Origin: an uncultured Oscillospiraceae bacterium
GTDB taxonomy: Bacteria; Bacillota_A; Clostridia; Oscillospirales; Oscillospiraceae
Direction: 5' to 3'
Assembly (NCBI GenBank): GCA_900769845.1
Contig: CAAGIF010000251.1
Coordinates: 1-47,482 of the forward strand
Length of the DNA stretch: 47,482 bases
In this document: one piece after another, positions 25,217 through 33,712 of the stretch
How positions within the stretch are numbered: position 1 is the stretch's first letter
Layout of the letters: each line of letters starts with the position of its first letter
Translations under genes and position numbers: made by a program
Notes under the pieces: model-generated
Database searches by the model: none
What the model saw: the letters and a program-made list of their open reading frames with translations, nothing else
Told to the model about the DNA's origin: nothing

Positions 25217-26935
25217 TTAAACCTGGGCCACAGCGGCGTTGGCCTCTTCTTCCAGCACCCGGTATGCCACCTTACCCACCAGGGTCTTGGGCAGTTCTGT
25301 CCGGAATTCGATTTCTCTGGGCATGGCGTACTTGGCGATATGGTCGGCGCAGTAGGCCAGGATTTCTTCCTTCAGGGCGTCGCTGGGCTCGATACCGGGC
25401 ATGGGAACCACATAGGCCTTCACCCGCTGGACCCGGTAAGGGTCCTTTACGCCGATGACGCAGGAGAGCAGCACCTTTTCGTGACCGTCGATGACATTCT
25501 CCAGCTGAGAGGGGTAGATGTTATAGCCGGAGGAAATGATCATTCGCTTCATTCTTTGGCGGAAGTAGACAAAGCCGTCCTGATCCATGTGGCCCAGGTC
25601 GCCGGTGTGCAGCCACACACGACCGTCGCCGTGGTGACGCAGAGTCTGGGCGGTTTCCTCCGGATTGTCCATATAACCCAGCATCACCGTAGGGCCGGAA
25701 ATGCAGATTTCACCCTCGGTATTGGGGACGACCTCGTCGCAGGTGCCGGGGTTGACAATTTTATAGAAGGTATCCGGGAAGGGAACGCCGATGGAGCCGC
25801 TGCGGGCATAATCCTTGGGCGTCAGGCAGGAGGCGGTGACACATTCCGTGGTGCCGTAGCCCTCCCGGATCTGCTGATCACAGTTGTGGGCTTTCAGGAA
25901 AGTGTCCACTTTCTTCTTCAGTTCCGGGGAAAGGCTGTCGCCGCCGGAGAAAATTCCCTTCAGGAAGCTTAAGTCCGCGCCCTCCAGAGCATCTGCCCGG
26001 AGCAGGGCTTCAAACAGTGTGGGCACGCCGGGGATCAGATTGGGCTTTTCCTTCAGCAGGGTATCCGCGTACACTTTCACGCTGAACTGGGGCACCAGAA
26101 TACAGGTTGCGCCGCCGATGAGGGCGGTATGGATACCCACGCCCAGACCGAAACCGTGGAACACGGGCATAATGGACAGCATCTTCATGCCGGCCACGGT
26201 CTCATAACCGGAGGCGGCGATGGTCTGCATACCCAAAGCGTTGAAGTTCATATTGGAAAGCTGAATACCCTTGGTGGTGCCGGTGGTACCGCCGGAATAG
26301 AGGATGGCGCCGCAGTCGTTCCAGCTTCCCTCATCCGGAGGCAGAACAGCATTTTTGCCTGCAGCGACCATGTCCGTCCAGAGGGTGTACCCCTCTTTGG
26401 GAAGCTTCTTGACCGCCCGGGCATTCTTGGTCAGAGGGTAGGCCAGATTCAGAGGGAAGGGCAGCTCGTCCTGAATCTTTGCAATCAGAACGGTGCAGGG
26501 CTGCTCCAGCTCCGGCAGGATCTGGGCGACCTTGTGGTAAAACTGATCCAGGGTCAGGATGGCCTTGGATTTGGAAAAATTCAGATAAAAAGCGATCTCC
26601 TTGGCGGCGGACAGGGGGTGGATCATATTGGGGATGGCGCCGATTCGGTTCAGAGCGTAGAAACAGTCCAGAGCCTGGGGCGTATTGGCCATGCAGATGG
26701 TCACCCGGTCACCTCTGCAGATACCCATGTGATGCAGGCCCTTTGCGGTGTCTTCGATCCGCTTGGCAAAGCTTGCATAGCTGGTGGCCTTGCCCATGAA
26801 AACATAGGCCTTGTTGTTGGGATACTGTTTAGCGGTCTGCGCCACCATCTGCTGCATGGTTTTCCGGGGATAATCCAGCCGGGCGGGGGTGTTACCGTAG
26901 AAATTCAGCCAGGGCGCGCTGGAGGAGATACCCAT
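25217..26935 (-). CDS. AMP-forming acyl-CoA synthetase (FadD-like)
   Basis: A 572-residue ANL-superfamily enzyme that activates a carboxylic acid, probably a fatty acid, to the acyl-AMP and then the CoA thioester. The P-loop YSGGTTGTTKG, the GYGTTE adenine-binding motif, HTGDLGHMD, the hinge region FRQRMKRMIISSGYNIYP, and the catalytic lysine in PKTLVGKVAYR are all present. Length and motifs fit medium- or long-chain acyl-CoA ligases. It is the first gene of a six-gene leftward run, with its own promoter divergent from a PlsC-type acyltransferase. That pairing suggests reuse of exogenous fatty acids for phospholipid, which is an inference. Confidence 0.88.
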   Translation of the reverse strand: MGISSSAPWLNFYGNTPARLDYPRKTMQQMVAQTAKQYPNNKAYVFMGKATSYASFAKRIEDTAKGLHHMGICRGDRVTICMANTPQALDCFYALNRIGAIPNMIHPLSAAKEIAFYLNFSKSKAILTLDQFYHKVAQILPELEQPCTVLIAKIQDELPFPLNLAYPLTKNARAVKKLPKEGYTLWTDMVAAGKNAVLPPDEGSWNDCGAILYSGGTTGTTKGIQLSNMNFNALGMQTIAASGYETVAGMKMLSIMPVFHGFGLGVGIHTALIGGATCILVPQFSVKVYADTLLKEKPNLIPGVPTLFEALLRADALEGADLSFLKGIFSGGDSLSPELKKKVDTFLKAHNCDQQIREGYGTTECVTASCLTPKDYARSGSIGVPFPDTFYKIVNPGTCDEVVPNTEGEICISGPTVMLGYMDNPEETAQTLRHHGDGRVWLHTGDLGHMDQDGFVYFRQRMKRMIISSGYNIYPSQLENVIDGHEKVLLSCVIGVKDPYRVQRVKAYVVPMPGIEPSDALKEEILAYCADHIAKYAMPREIEFRTELPKTLVGKVAYRVLEEEANAAVAQV

Positions 26936-26992
26936 AATCTGATCGTCCTTTCTCTTTTTTTGCGGTGCGATAACCGATAATCATAATGCATT

Positions 26993-26998
26993 ATTATA
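26993..26998 (-). promoter_or_regulatory. -10 element of the acyl-CoA synthetase promoter
   Basis: Perfect TATAAT with extended TGG before it on the minus strand, 58 bases before the start codon. The -35 at 17 bases (TGGAAA) is weak, as is common for extended -10 promoters. Confidence 0.65.
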
Positions 26999-27040
26999 CC
27001 AGTTTCCGGCGGACATTTCCAGTAGTTTCATAAAAAACTT

Positions 27041-27069
27041 CCAATATGGAAATAATTTCGGAATATTGG
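27041..27069. promoter_or_regulatory. Dyad between divergent lipid genes
   Basis: Arms CCAATAT (27041-27047) and ATATTGG (27063-27069) enclose GAAAT-A-ATTTC. The dyad ends one base before the -35 of the plsC-like gene and lies upstream of the acyl-CoA synthetase promoter. It has the look of a regulator-binding site; no regulator gene is adjacent. Confidence 0.4.
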
Positions 27070-27070
27070 C

Positions 27071-27099
27071 TTGTATCCCGGGAGAAAACGCGGTATAAT
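27071..27099 (+). promoter_or_regulatory. Promoter of the plsC-like gene
   Basis: TTGTAT (27071-27076), 17-base spacer, TATAAT (27094-27099). The predicted transcript starts about 25 bases before the ATG. Confidence 0.8.
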
Positions 27100-27130
27100 A
27101 TGACATATTTTTTATCGGGTGGAGGATACT

Positions 27131-27961
27131 ATGCTGCTTCTGTTTGTGACGCTGCTGTCCCTGGGCGCTTCCCTGGCCATCTGCGCCGGCACCGGCGCGT
27201 TCGCGGCGCTGACCTGGCTCTGGCTACTGCCGGTAAGCTTCGTGGGTTGCTTTCTTTTCCAGGCAGCGCTGGTTTTTCTGTTCATTCTGTTCCTGTGCAG
27301 TCGGGTAGACCAAAGTGTCCCCCAGGATCATGACGACAAGCTCTACCGGGTGGTTGCCCACGGGGCAATCCATGCGGCGCTGCCGCTGCTGCAGATCCAT
27401 GTCCGTAAAAAAGGTATGGAGAAAGTGCCGGCAGAAGGCCGTTTTCTGGTGGTGTGTAACCATGTAAATAATTCCGATCCCATCATTCTTCTGGAATGCT
27501 TCCGCAAACATCAGATCGCCTTTATTTCCAAGAGGGAAAACGCGACCATGTTCGTCATCGGCCCCATGATGCACAAGCTTCAGTGCCAGCTGATCAACCG
27601 GGAGAATGACCGGGAGGCTCTGAAAACCATCATTACCTGCATCAATATCCTGAAAGAAGACAAGGCTTCTATCGCGGTATTCCCCGAGGGGAGGATCGAT
27701 GATGACGGCTTGCTGCACCACTTCAAACCCGGTGTATTTAAAATCGCCCAGAAGGCTAATGTGCCGATTGTGGTATGCACATTGAAAAATACGAAGAATG
27801 TGATCCATAACCTGCTACGGCTGAAGCCCTCCTATGTGGAAATGCGTGTACTGGATGTGATTCCTGCAGAAGAACTGAAGGGCGTAAACACGGTGGAGAT
27901 TGCAAACCGCTGCCATAAACTCATGGCGGATGACCTGGGACCGGAGCTGGTGGGGGACTGA
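27131..27961 (+). CDS. Lysophospholipid acyltransferase (PlsC family)
   Basis: A 276-residue membrane-associated acyltransferase, probably 1-acyl-sn-glycerol-3-phosphate acyltransferase. Two N-terminal hydrophobic segments (1-20 and about 27-57) precede the catalytic H-x4-D motif (H111 to D116 in NHVNNSD) and the FPEGR motif (184-188), with SKRENA (motif II region) between. The start at 27131 has GGAGG six bases upstream; an in-frame GTG 12 bases earlier overlaps that site. It is divergent from the acyl-CoA synthetase gene and 103 bases upstream of glyQS, which has its own promoter. Confidence 0.88.
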   Translation: MLLLFVTLLSLGASLAICAGTGAFAALTWLWLLPVSFVGCFLFQAALVFLFILFLCSRVDQSVPQDHDDKLYRVVAHGAIHAALPLLQIHVRKKGMEKVPAEGRFLVVCNHVNNSDPIILLECFRKHQIAFISKRENATMFVIGPMMHKLQCQLINRENDREALKTIITCINILKEDKASIAVFPEGRIDDDGLLHHFKPGVFKIAQKANVPIVVCTLKNTKNVIHNLLRLKPSYVEMRVLDVIPAEELKGVNTVEIANRCHKLMADDLGPELVGD

Positions 27962-27987
27962 AACACAGCTTTTGCCCAACAAGATAC

Positions 27988-28016
27988 TTGATTTGCGGAT
28001 ACAACCTCTGTATAAT
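27988..28016 (+). promoter_or_regulatory. Promoter of glycyl-tRNA synthetase
   Basis: TTGATT (27988-27993), 17-base spacer, TATAAT (28011-28016). The leader to the start codon is only about 42 bases, too short for a T-box, so no tRNA-Gly-sensing leader is present. Confidence 0.85.
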
Positions 28017-28064
28017 AAGATTTTATAGGAAATTCACCCAATACTGAGATTTGGAGGATATAAA

Positions 28065-29492
28065 ATGAAGAACAGCGAAAAGACACTGGATATGATCGTC
28101 AACCTCTGCAAGAACCGGGGCTATGTGTATGCCGGCAGCGAGATCTACGGCGGTCTGGCAAACTCCTGGGACTACGGCCCTCTGGGCGTGGAGTTTAAGA
28201 ATAATGTGAAGAAGGCCTGGCTGAAGAAGTTTGTCCAGGAGTCCCCCTATAATGTGGGCCTGGATGCCGCTATCATCATGAACCCCCAGACCTGGATCAC
28301 TACCGGCCATGTGGGCTCTTTCTCCGATCCTCTGGTGGACTGCAAGGGCTGCGGCTCCCGTCAGCGGGCTGACCAGCTGATTTCCGCTTCCGAGTCCGGC
28401 AAGGCTGTGAATGTGGATGCCATGGACACCAAGGAAATGAACGCCTTCATCGAAGAGCATGAGGATGTGGTCTGCCCTGTCTGCGGCAAGCATCACTTCA
28501 CTTCCATCCGGAATTTTAACCTGATGTTCCAGACTAAGATCGGCGTTACCGAGGATTCCTCCTCCGTGACTTACCTGCGGCCCGAAACTGCCCAGGGTAT
28601 CTTTGTCAATTTTGCAAACATTCAGCGCACCACCCGTAAGAAGCTGCCCTTCGGCGTCTGCCAGGTGGGCAAGGCTTTCCGTAACGAGATCACCCCCGGC
28701 AACTTTACCTTCCGTACCCGTGAGTTTGAACAGATGGAATGCGAGTTCTTCTGCCAGCCCGGTACCGATCTGGAATGGTTCGCCTACTGGAAGGATTTTT
28801 GCAAGAACTGGCTGATCAGCCTGGGTATCAAGGAAGATTCCCTGCGGCTTCGTGACCATGATCCTGCTGAGTTGGCCTTCTACTCCCGGGCTACCACTGA
28901 TATCGAGTATCAGTTCCCCTTCGGCGGTGGCTGGGGCGAGCTGTGGGGCATTGCTGACCGTACTGACTATGACCTGGGCCGCCATCAGGAGGCCTCCGGC
29001 AAGAGCCTGGAATACTACGATCAGGAACGCAACGAGCATTATATCCCCTATGTCATCGAGCCTTCCCTGGGCTGCGACCGGGTGGCGCTTGCTTTCCTGT
29101 GTGAGGCTTACGATGAGGAGCAGGTCGGTGTGGACAAGAAGGGTAACGCAGACATTCGCACCGTGCTGCGGCTGCATCCTGCACTGGCACCCTTCAAGGC
29201 TGCTGTGCTGCCTCTTTCCAAGAAGCTTTCTCCCAAGGCAGAGGAGATCTACGCCGAACTGCGAAAGTACTTCATGGTGGACTTTGACGATGCCGGTTCC
29301 ATCGGCAAGCGCTACCGCCGGGAGGACGAGATCGGCACGCCTCTGTGCATCACCGTGGACTTCCAGACCGTGGGCGACGAGAACACCCCCGCCGACGACT
29401 GCGTCACCGTCCGTGACCGTGACACCATGGAGCAGGTTCGTATCCCCGTCAGCGAGTTGAAGGACTATATCGAGAAGAAGTGCTACTTCTAA
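28065..29492 (+). CDS. glyQS: Glycyl-tRNA synthetase (alpha2 type)
   Basis: Charges tRNA-Gly. The 475-residue single-chain enzyme is of the homodimeric class II type, not the alpha/beta tetramer. It begins with [21 protein letters not shown] CxxC pair (CKGCG near 94-98 and CPVCG near 143-147) suggests a zinc ribbon. Motif 2 is in [12 protein letters not shown] and [21 protein letters not shown], and motif 3 is [14 protein letters not shown]. An anticodon-binding domain makes up the last third. GGAGG eight bases before the ATG decides the start. It is followed by a strong terminator and is monocistronic. Confidence 0.97.
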   Translation: MKNSEKTLDMIVNLCKNRGYVYAGSEIYGGLANSWDYGPLGVEFKNNVKKAWLKKFVQESPYNVGLDAAIIMNPQTWITTGHVGSFSDPLVDCKGCGSRQRADQLISASESGKAVNVDAMDTKEMNAFIEEHEDVVCPVCGKHHFTSIRNFNLMFQTKIGVTEDSSSVTYLRPETAQGIFVNFANIQRTTRKKLPFGVCQVGKAFRNEITPGNFTFRTREFEQMECEFFCQPGTDLEWFAYWKDFCKNWLISLGIKEDSLRLRDHDPAELAFYSRATTDIEYQFPFGGGWGELWGIADRTDYDLGRHQEASGKSLEYYDQERNEHYIPYVIEPSLGCDRVALAFLCEAYDEEQVGVDKKGNADIRTVLRLHPALAPFKAAVLPLSKKLSPKAEEIYAELRKYFMVDFDDAGSIGKRYRREDEIGTPLCITVDFQTVGDENTPADDCVTVRDRDTMEQVRIPVSELKDYIEKKCYF

Positions 29493-29503
29493 TGGCAATT
29501 CGG

Positions 29504-29536
29504 ATCGCCCCGGAATTTTCCGGGGCGATTTTATTT
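29504..29536 (+). terminator. Terminator of glyQS
   Basis: Arms ATCGCCCCGGAA (29504-29515) and TTCCGGGGCGAT (29518-29529), followed by TTTTATTT. The T-tract overlaps the -35 of the next promoter. Confidence 0.9.
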
Positions 29537-29563
29537 GACGGAAGGAAAGCGGTCTGCTATAAT
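29535..29563 (+). promoter_or_regulatory. Promoter of trmB-mnmG
   Basis: TTGACG (29535-29540), 17-base spacer, TATAAT (29558-29563), starting within the U-tract of the glyQS terminator. Confidence 0.85.
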
Positions 29564-29610
29564 GTTACAATGAAAATTATGCGGATTTTCCGCTTTGGAG
29601 GAAGAAAATC

Positions 29611-30294
29611 ATGAGAATGAGAAGAATGAAGAATCTGGAGTCCCGTATGGCAGCCTGCGCCGATCTGCGGATCACCACTCCTGCCGATCTCAAGGGTAAC
29701 TGGCGGAGTTTGAAGGAGGGCGCTGCCGCTCTGTGGGTGGAGGTTGGCTGTGGTAAGGGCAAATTTACCGCGGAAACCGCGGCAGCCAATCCCGATGTGC
29801 TGATGATCGCAGTGGAGCGCTGCAGGGAAGCTATGGTGGTTGCCATGGAAAAGGCGAGAGCCATGGGGCTGAAGAATGTATTTTACATCGACATGGATGT
29901 GGCAAATATTGAGGAGATCTTTGCCGGGGAAGAGATCGACCGGCTGTTCATCAATTTCCCGGATCCCTGGCCCCGGAAGAAGAACGCCAAGCGCCGGCTG
30001 ACTTACCGCACCTTTCTGGATAAATATTGCCGGGTGGTGCGCCTGGGCGGCGAGTTCCATTTCAAAACTGACAATGCGCCTCTGTTTGAGTTCAGCGTGG
30101 AGGAATTTGCAGCCTGCGGTCTGGAAGTGAAGAACCTGACCCGTAATCTCCATGAGAACGGCATCGTGGGCATTATGACCGGCTATGAGGAAAAGTTCCA
30201 TGCTCTGGGAACTCCCATCAACCGCTGCGAGGTGGTGTGCAAGCCCTTCGCGCTGCCGCCCGAGGAAAAGAAACAGCCCAAAGAGGAAGAATAA
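29611..30294 (+). CDS. trmB: tRNA (guanine-N7)-methyltransferase
   Basis: Methylates G46 of tRNA with S-adenosylmethionine. The 227-residue protein has the SAM-binding [10 protein letters not shown], the acidic strand MIAVERC, and the TrmB signature [16 protein letters not shown] followed by [18 protein letters not shown] and [17 protein letters not shown] before 29611 supports the start. It is followed 38 bases later by mnmG, another tRNA-modifying gene, in what looks like a three-gene operon. The last 13 residues are Lys/Glu-rich. Confidence 0.95.
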   Translation: MRMRRMKNLESRMAACADLRITTPADLKGNWRSLKEGAAALWVEVGCGKGKFTAETAAANPDVLMIAVERCREAMVVAMEKARAMGLKNVFYIDMDVANIEEIFAGEEIDRLFINFPDPWPRKKNAKRRLTYRTFLDKYCRVVRLGGEFHFKTDNAPLFEFSVEEFAACGLEVKNLTRNLHENGIVGIMTGYEEKFHALGTPINRCEVVCKPFALPPEEKKQPKEEE

Positions 30295-30332
30295 AGTCGA
30301 ATGGACTATGCTTTGAAACAGAGGAACATGCT

Positions 30333-32198
30333 ATGACCTATCATGCAGGAAACTGTGATATTGCGGTGATCGGCGCCGGTCATGCCGGCATTGAGGCGGC
30401 GCTGGCCGCTGCCCGGCTGGGGCTGCATACCATCCTGTTTACCATCAATCTTGACGCCGTGGGCAACATGCCCTGCAATCCCGCCATCGGCGGCACCGGC
30501 AAGGGACACCTTGTCCGGGAGATCGATGCTCTGGGCGGAGAAATGGGCGTAGCTGCGGACAAGGCCTGCATCCAGTACCGGATGCTCAACCGGGGCAAAG
30601 GTCCGGCGGTCCATTCCCTGCGGGCCCAGGCAGACCGCCGCTACTACCAGCAGGTGATGAAAAAGACCCTGGAGCAGCAGGAAAATCTGGAGCTGAAGCA
30701 GGCGCAGATCACCGAGATATTGACGGAAAATGGCTGCGTTACCGGGGTGAGGACCCAACTGGGCGCGGTGTATGATGCTAAGGCTGTGATTATTGCCACC
30801 GGCACCTATCTGGACAGCACCATTATCACCGGCGAGGTGGTCATCGAATCCGGTCCCGACGGCATGCATCCCAGCAAGGGTCTTGCAGACAATTTGCGCG
30901 CCCTGGGACTTTCCCTGCGCCGGTTCAAGACCGGCACGCCCCCCCGGATCAACCGCCGCAGCGTGGATTTTTCCAAAATGGAGTTGCAGCCCGGAGATGA
31001 GACTCCCGAACCCTTTTCCTTCCGCACGGAGGAAAAGGTCAATAACAGCGCCGTTTGTTACCTGACCTATACCAACGAGGAGACCCACCGGGTCATTAGG
31101 GAGAATCTTCACCGCAGCCCTATGTATGACGGTACCATTTCCGGCGTCGGCCCCCGTTATTGCCCCAGTATCGAAACCAAGATCGTCCGGTTTGCAGATA
31201 AGCCCCGGCATCAGTTGTTCATTGAGCCCACAGGTTTGGATACGGAGGAGCTGTATATTCAGGGGTTCTCCTCTTCCTTGCCGGAGGATGTGCAGCTTGC
31301 CATGATGCGCACGATTCCGGGCCTTGAAAATGCGGAGATGATGCGCCCGGCCTACGCCATCGAATATGAGTGCATTGACCCCACGGAGCTGTTGCCCACT
31401 CTGGAGACCAAGGAGATCTCCGGACTTTACGGCGCAGGTCAGTTCAACGGCACTTCCGGTTATGAGGAAGCGGCTGCCCAGGGCCTGGTTGCCGGCATCA
31501 ATGCGGCGCTGAAACTCCAGGGGAAAGAACCCATGATCCTGACCCGGGATACCAGCTATATCGGCACACTGATCGATGACCTTGTCACCAAGGGAACGGA
31601 AGAACCTTACCGGGTTATGACCAGTAGGTCAGAATACCGGCTGCTCCACCGCCAGGACAATGCGGATCAGCGGCTGACCCACATCGGCGCGGCTGTTGGG
31701 TTGGTTTCCACGGAGCGGCTGCAGCAGGTTGAGGAAAAGTACGATATGGTTCGTCGGGAGGTCCGTCGACTGGAGAGCAACGGCGTAGCGGCTTCGGCAG
31801 AACTGAATGCCATGCTGGAAGAGAAGGAAACCGCTCCGGTGGAAAACTCTGCCCGATTGGCGGATCTGCTTCGCCGCCCCCAGATCAGCTACGGGGATAT
31901 CGCTCCCTTTGATCCGGACCGTCCGGAACTGCCCGAGGCGGTGACGGAGGAAGTGGAGATCCAGATCAAGTACGCGGGCTATCTTGCCCGGCAGGAAAAG
32001 CAGGTGGCGGAGTTCAAAAAAGAGGAGTCCCGGCTGCTTCCTGCAGACATGGATTACGAAAGCATCAGCGGTCTGCGGCTGGAGGCCCGGCAGAAGCTGG
32101 CCCAGATCCGCCCCATGTCCATTGGGCAGGCAGGACGCATTTCCGGCGTCAGTCCGGCGGATATCGCCGTGCTGCTGATCTGGCTGGAGCAGCGCTAA
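30333..32198 (+). CDS. mnmG: tRNA uridine-5-carboxymethylaminomethyl modification enzyme
   Basis: With MnmE it installs the cmnm5 group at U34 of certain tRNAs, using methylene-THF and FAD. The 621-residue length is standard. The FAD-binding [17 protein letters not shown] is at the N-terminus, followed by [37 protein letters not shown], and the C-terminal helical domain. The start at 30333 ([16 protein letters not shown]) has GAGGA eight bases upstream; a longer in-frame reading overlaps trmB. mnmE, often adjacent in other genomes, is not in the window. Confidence 0.96.
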   Translation: MTYHAGNCDIAVIGAGHAGIEAALAAARLGLHTILFTINLDAVGNMPCNPAIGGTGKGHLVREIDALGGEMGVAADKACIQYRMLNRGKGPAVHSLRAQADRRYYQQVMKKTLEQQENLELKQAQITEILTENGCVTGVRTQLGAVYDAKAVIIATGTYLDSTIITGEVVIESGPDGMHPSKGLADNLRALGLSLRRFKTGTPPRINRRSVDFSKMELQPGDETPEPFSFRTEEKVNNSAVCYLTYTNEETHRVIRENLHRSPMYDGTISGVGPRYCPSIETKIVRFADKPRHQLFIEPTGLDTEELYIQGFSSSLPEDVQLAMMRTIPGLENAEMMRPAYAIEYECIDPTELLPTLETKEISGLYGAGQFNGTSGYEEAAAQGLVAGINAALKLQGKEPMILTRDTSYIGTLIDDLVTKGTEEPYRVMTSRSEYRLLHRQDNADQRLTHIGAAVGLVSTERLQQVEEKYDMVRREVRRLESNGVAASAELNAMLEEKETAPVENSARLADLLRRPQISYGDIAPFDPDRPELPEAVTEEVEIQIKYAGYLARQEKQVAEFKKEESRLLPADMDYESISGLRLEARQKLAQIRPMSIGQAGRISGVSPADIAVLLIWLEQR

Positions 32199-32226
32199 AG
32201 TCCGGAGAAAATGAGGGAATAAGACG

Positions 32227-32625
32227 ATGGAACAGAAATTGTATGATATGGCGGTGAGCTTTATCCGGCAGCGTTATCCCACCGGCTGGGGCGGCGCAGC
32301 GGTGATCCGTACGGAGGATGACCGCTACCTGATCAGCGTTGCGCCGGAGGTTCTGAACGCTTCCGCGGAGCTGTGCATCGAAACCGGAGCAATCTGCGAA
32401 GCCCACAAATGGGATGCAAAGGTAACTCACTGCATCTGCGTTGTGCGGGACGATGAGAATAGTCCGTTAAAAGTATTGACACCCTGCGGCATCTGCCAGG
32501 AGCGGTTGCGTTTTTGGGGCGAGGATGTGCTGGTTGGTGTGACTACCCCGGACAATTCCTTGAAGTTTGCTCGCTTGGGCGAGCTGATGCCATACTATTG
32601 GGGAAGGGCATATGACCACCCTTAA
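32227..32625 (+). CDS. Cytidine deaminase-like protein
   Basis: A 132-residue zinc-dependent deaminase of the CDA superfamily. The zinc and catalytic residues are C50-x-E52 (ASAELCIETGAI) and C87-x2-C90 (PCGICQERL). Cys rather than His as first ligand is typical of homotetrameric cytidine or blasticidin-S-type deaminases. The IETGAI helix differs from the usual AERTA of true Cdd, so the substrate may not be cytidine. It follows mnmG by 28 bases with a good ribosome site and ends before a terminator, making it the last gene of the trmB-mnmG operon. Role there unknown. Confidence 0.82.
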   Translation: MEQKLYDMAVSFIRQRYPTGWGGAAVIRTEDDRYLISVAPEVLNASAELCIETGAICEAHKWDAKVTHCICVVRDDENSPLKVLTPCGICQERLRFWGEDVLVGVTTPDNSLKFARLGELMPYYWGRAYDHP

Positions 32626-32640
32626 AATCTGAATAGCACA

Positions 32641-32682
32641 AAAACCGCTTCCGACCCATAGAATAGTCGGAGGCGGTTTTTT
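32641..32682 (+). terminator. Terminator with embedded ribosome site
   Basis: Arms 32641-32655 and 32666-32680 (one G-U pair), then TT. The 3' arm contains GGAGG (32669-32673), nine bases before the ATG of the next gene at 32683, so the same hairpin ends the upstream operon and can hide the ribosome site of read-through mRNA. Confidence 0.85.
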
Positions 32683-33600
32683 ATGGCTATTGTAAAAACG
32701 GATGTACCCATGACATACGCCCGGTGCGAGCAGACGATTTTGGGTTTGGTGGCGGCGTATCCTTTCCTGCGTACGGAGGTGCTGACCCAAACAGCCTATG
32801 GACGGAATCTGCGTACGCTGGTCATCGGAAACGGACCGCGGAAGGTGATCTATTCTGCATCCCATCACGCCAACGAGTGGATCACCACCCAGGTACTGCT
32901 GAAATTTGCGGAGGAATTTGCCCAGGCGCTAAAAAACGGGGGACAAATATTTGGGGCAGACGCCGGGAATCTGGCGGCAAGGACCACCGTTTACATGGTG
33001 CCCATGGTGGATCCGGACGGGGTGGATCTGGTGACCGGCGCCATCAGCCCGGGAGACCCGGGGTATGAAAACGCCCGGAGAATCGGAGCAGAATTTCCGT
33101 CCATTCCCTTCCCGAACGGCTGGAAGGCTAATCTTCTGGGGGTGGATCTGAACCTGCAGTACCCGGCGGGGTGGCTTCGGGCAAGGGAGATCAAATTCAC
33201 CCAGGGCTTTGACCGTCCCGCGCCTCGGGATTATGTGGGGCGGGCGCCCCTGAATCAGCGGGAAAGCCGGGCATTGGCGGGCTACACGGAGTACATTGAT
33301 CCAGCGCTGGTGCTGGCATACCATGCCCAGGGAAGGGAGATCTACTGGCAGTTTCAGAATTACGAGGTGCCCGGTGCCCGGGAGTTAGGCGAGCGATTCG
33401 CCGAGGTCAGCGGCTATACCCTCACAGAACCGGCGGTCAATTCCAGCTTCGCCGGATATAAGGACTGGTTTATCCAGAATTTCCGAAAACCCGGCTACAC
33501 CATCGAGGTGGGCAGCGGCGTGAATCCTCTGCCGATTTCCCAGTTTGACCGGATATACCGGGATAATCTGGGGATTCTGGTTACGGCAGCTATGGGGTAA
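32683..33600 (+). CDS. M14 family zinc carboxypeptidase-like protein
   Basis: A 305-residue metallopeptidase of family M14. Zinc ligands are H62 and E65 (HHANEW motif, HxxE) and the later His in LAYHAQG (about H212). The catalytic Glu lies in YTIEVGSG near the C-terminus. YMVPMVDPDGVDLV and VDLNLQYPAGW are substrate-pocket segments. The family includes gamma-D-glutamyl-diaminopimelate peptidases of cell wall turnover, and the domain resembles those, but there is no signal peptide or LysM. A role in recycling imported muropeptide is inferred. The start at 32683 uses a ribosome site inside the preceding hairpin; a second Met at residue 10 has none. Confidence 0.83.
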   Translation: MAIVKTDVPMTYARCEQTILGLVAAYPFLRTEVLTQTAYGRNLRTLVIGNGPRKVIYSASHHANEWITTQVLLKFAEEFAQALKNGGQIFGADAGNLAARTTVYMVPMVDPDGVDLVTGAISPGDPGYENARRIGAEFPSIPFPNGWKANLLGVDLNLQYPAGWLRAREIKFTQGFDRPAPRDYVGRAPLNQRESRALAGYTEYIDPALVLAYHAQGREIYWQFQNYEVPGARELGERFAEVSGYTLTEPAVNSSFAGYKDWFIQNFRKPGYTIEVGSGVNPLPISQFDRIYRDNLGILVTAAMG

Positions 33601-33638
33601 TCAAAAGAAAAATTCCCTGTGTTTGTATTGTTTTCTTA

Positions 33639-33667
33639 TTGACACGATGTCAAAATATCTATATAAT
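33639..33667 (+). promoter_or_regulatory. Consensus promoter of psuKG with operator-like palindrome
   Basis: Perfect TTGACA (33639-33644), 17-base spacer, perfect TATAAT (33662-33667). The -35 is one arm of a perfect inverted repeat TTGACA-CGA-TGTCAA (33639-33653). A consensus promoter covered by a palindrome suggests repression, perhaps by the HTH of the PsuK encoded downstream (inference). Confidence 0.85.
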
Positions 33668-33712
33668 AAACTTATGATTACAAAATAAACATCGGTCGAA
33701 GGAGGGCGTACT

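Noticed and set aside
28017..28064. T-box leader upstream of glyQS
   Set aside because: The leader after the promoter is only about 42 bases and lacks the T-box sequence and a terminator.
28023..29498. Minus-strand open frame of 491 codons over glyQS
   Set aside because: Antisense shadow of glycyl-tRNA synthetase, which is unmistakable on the plus strand.
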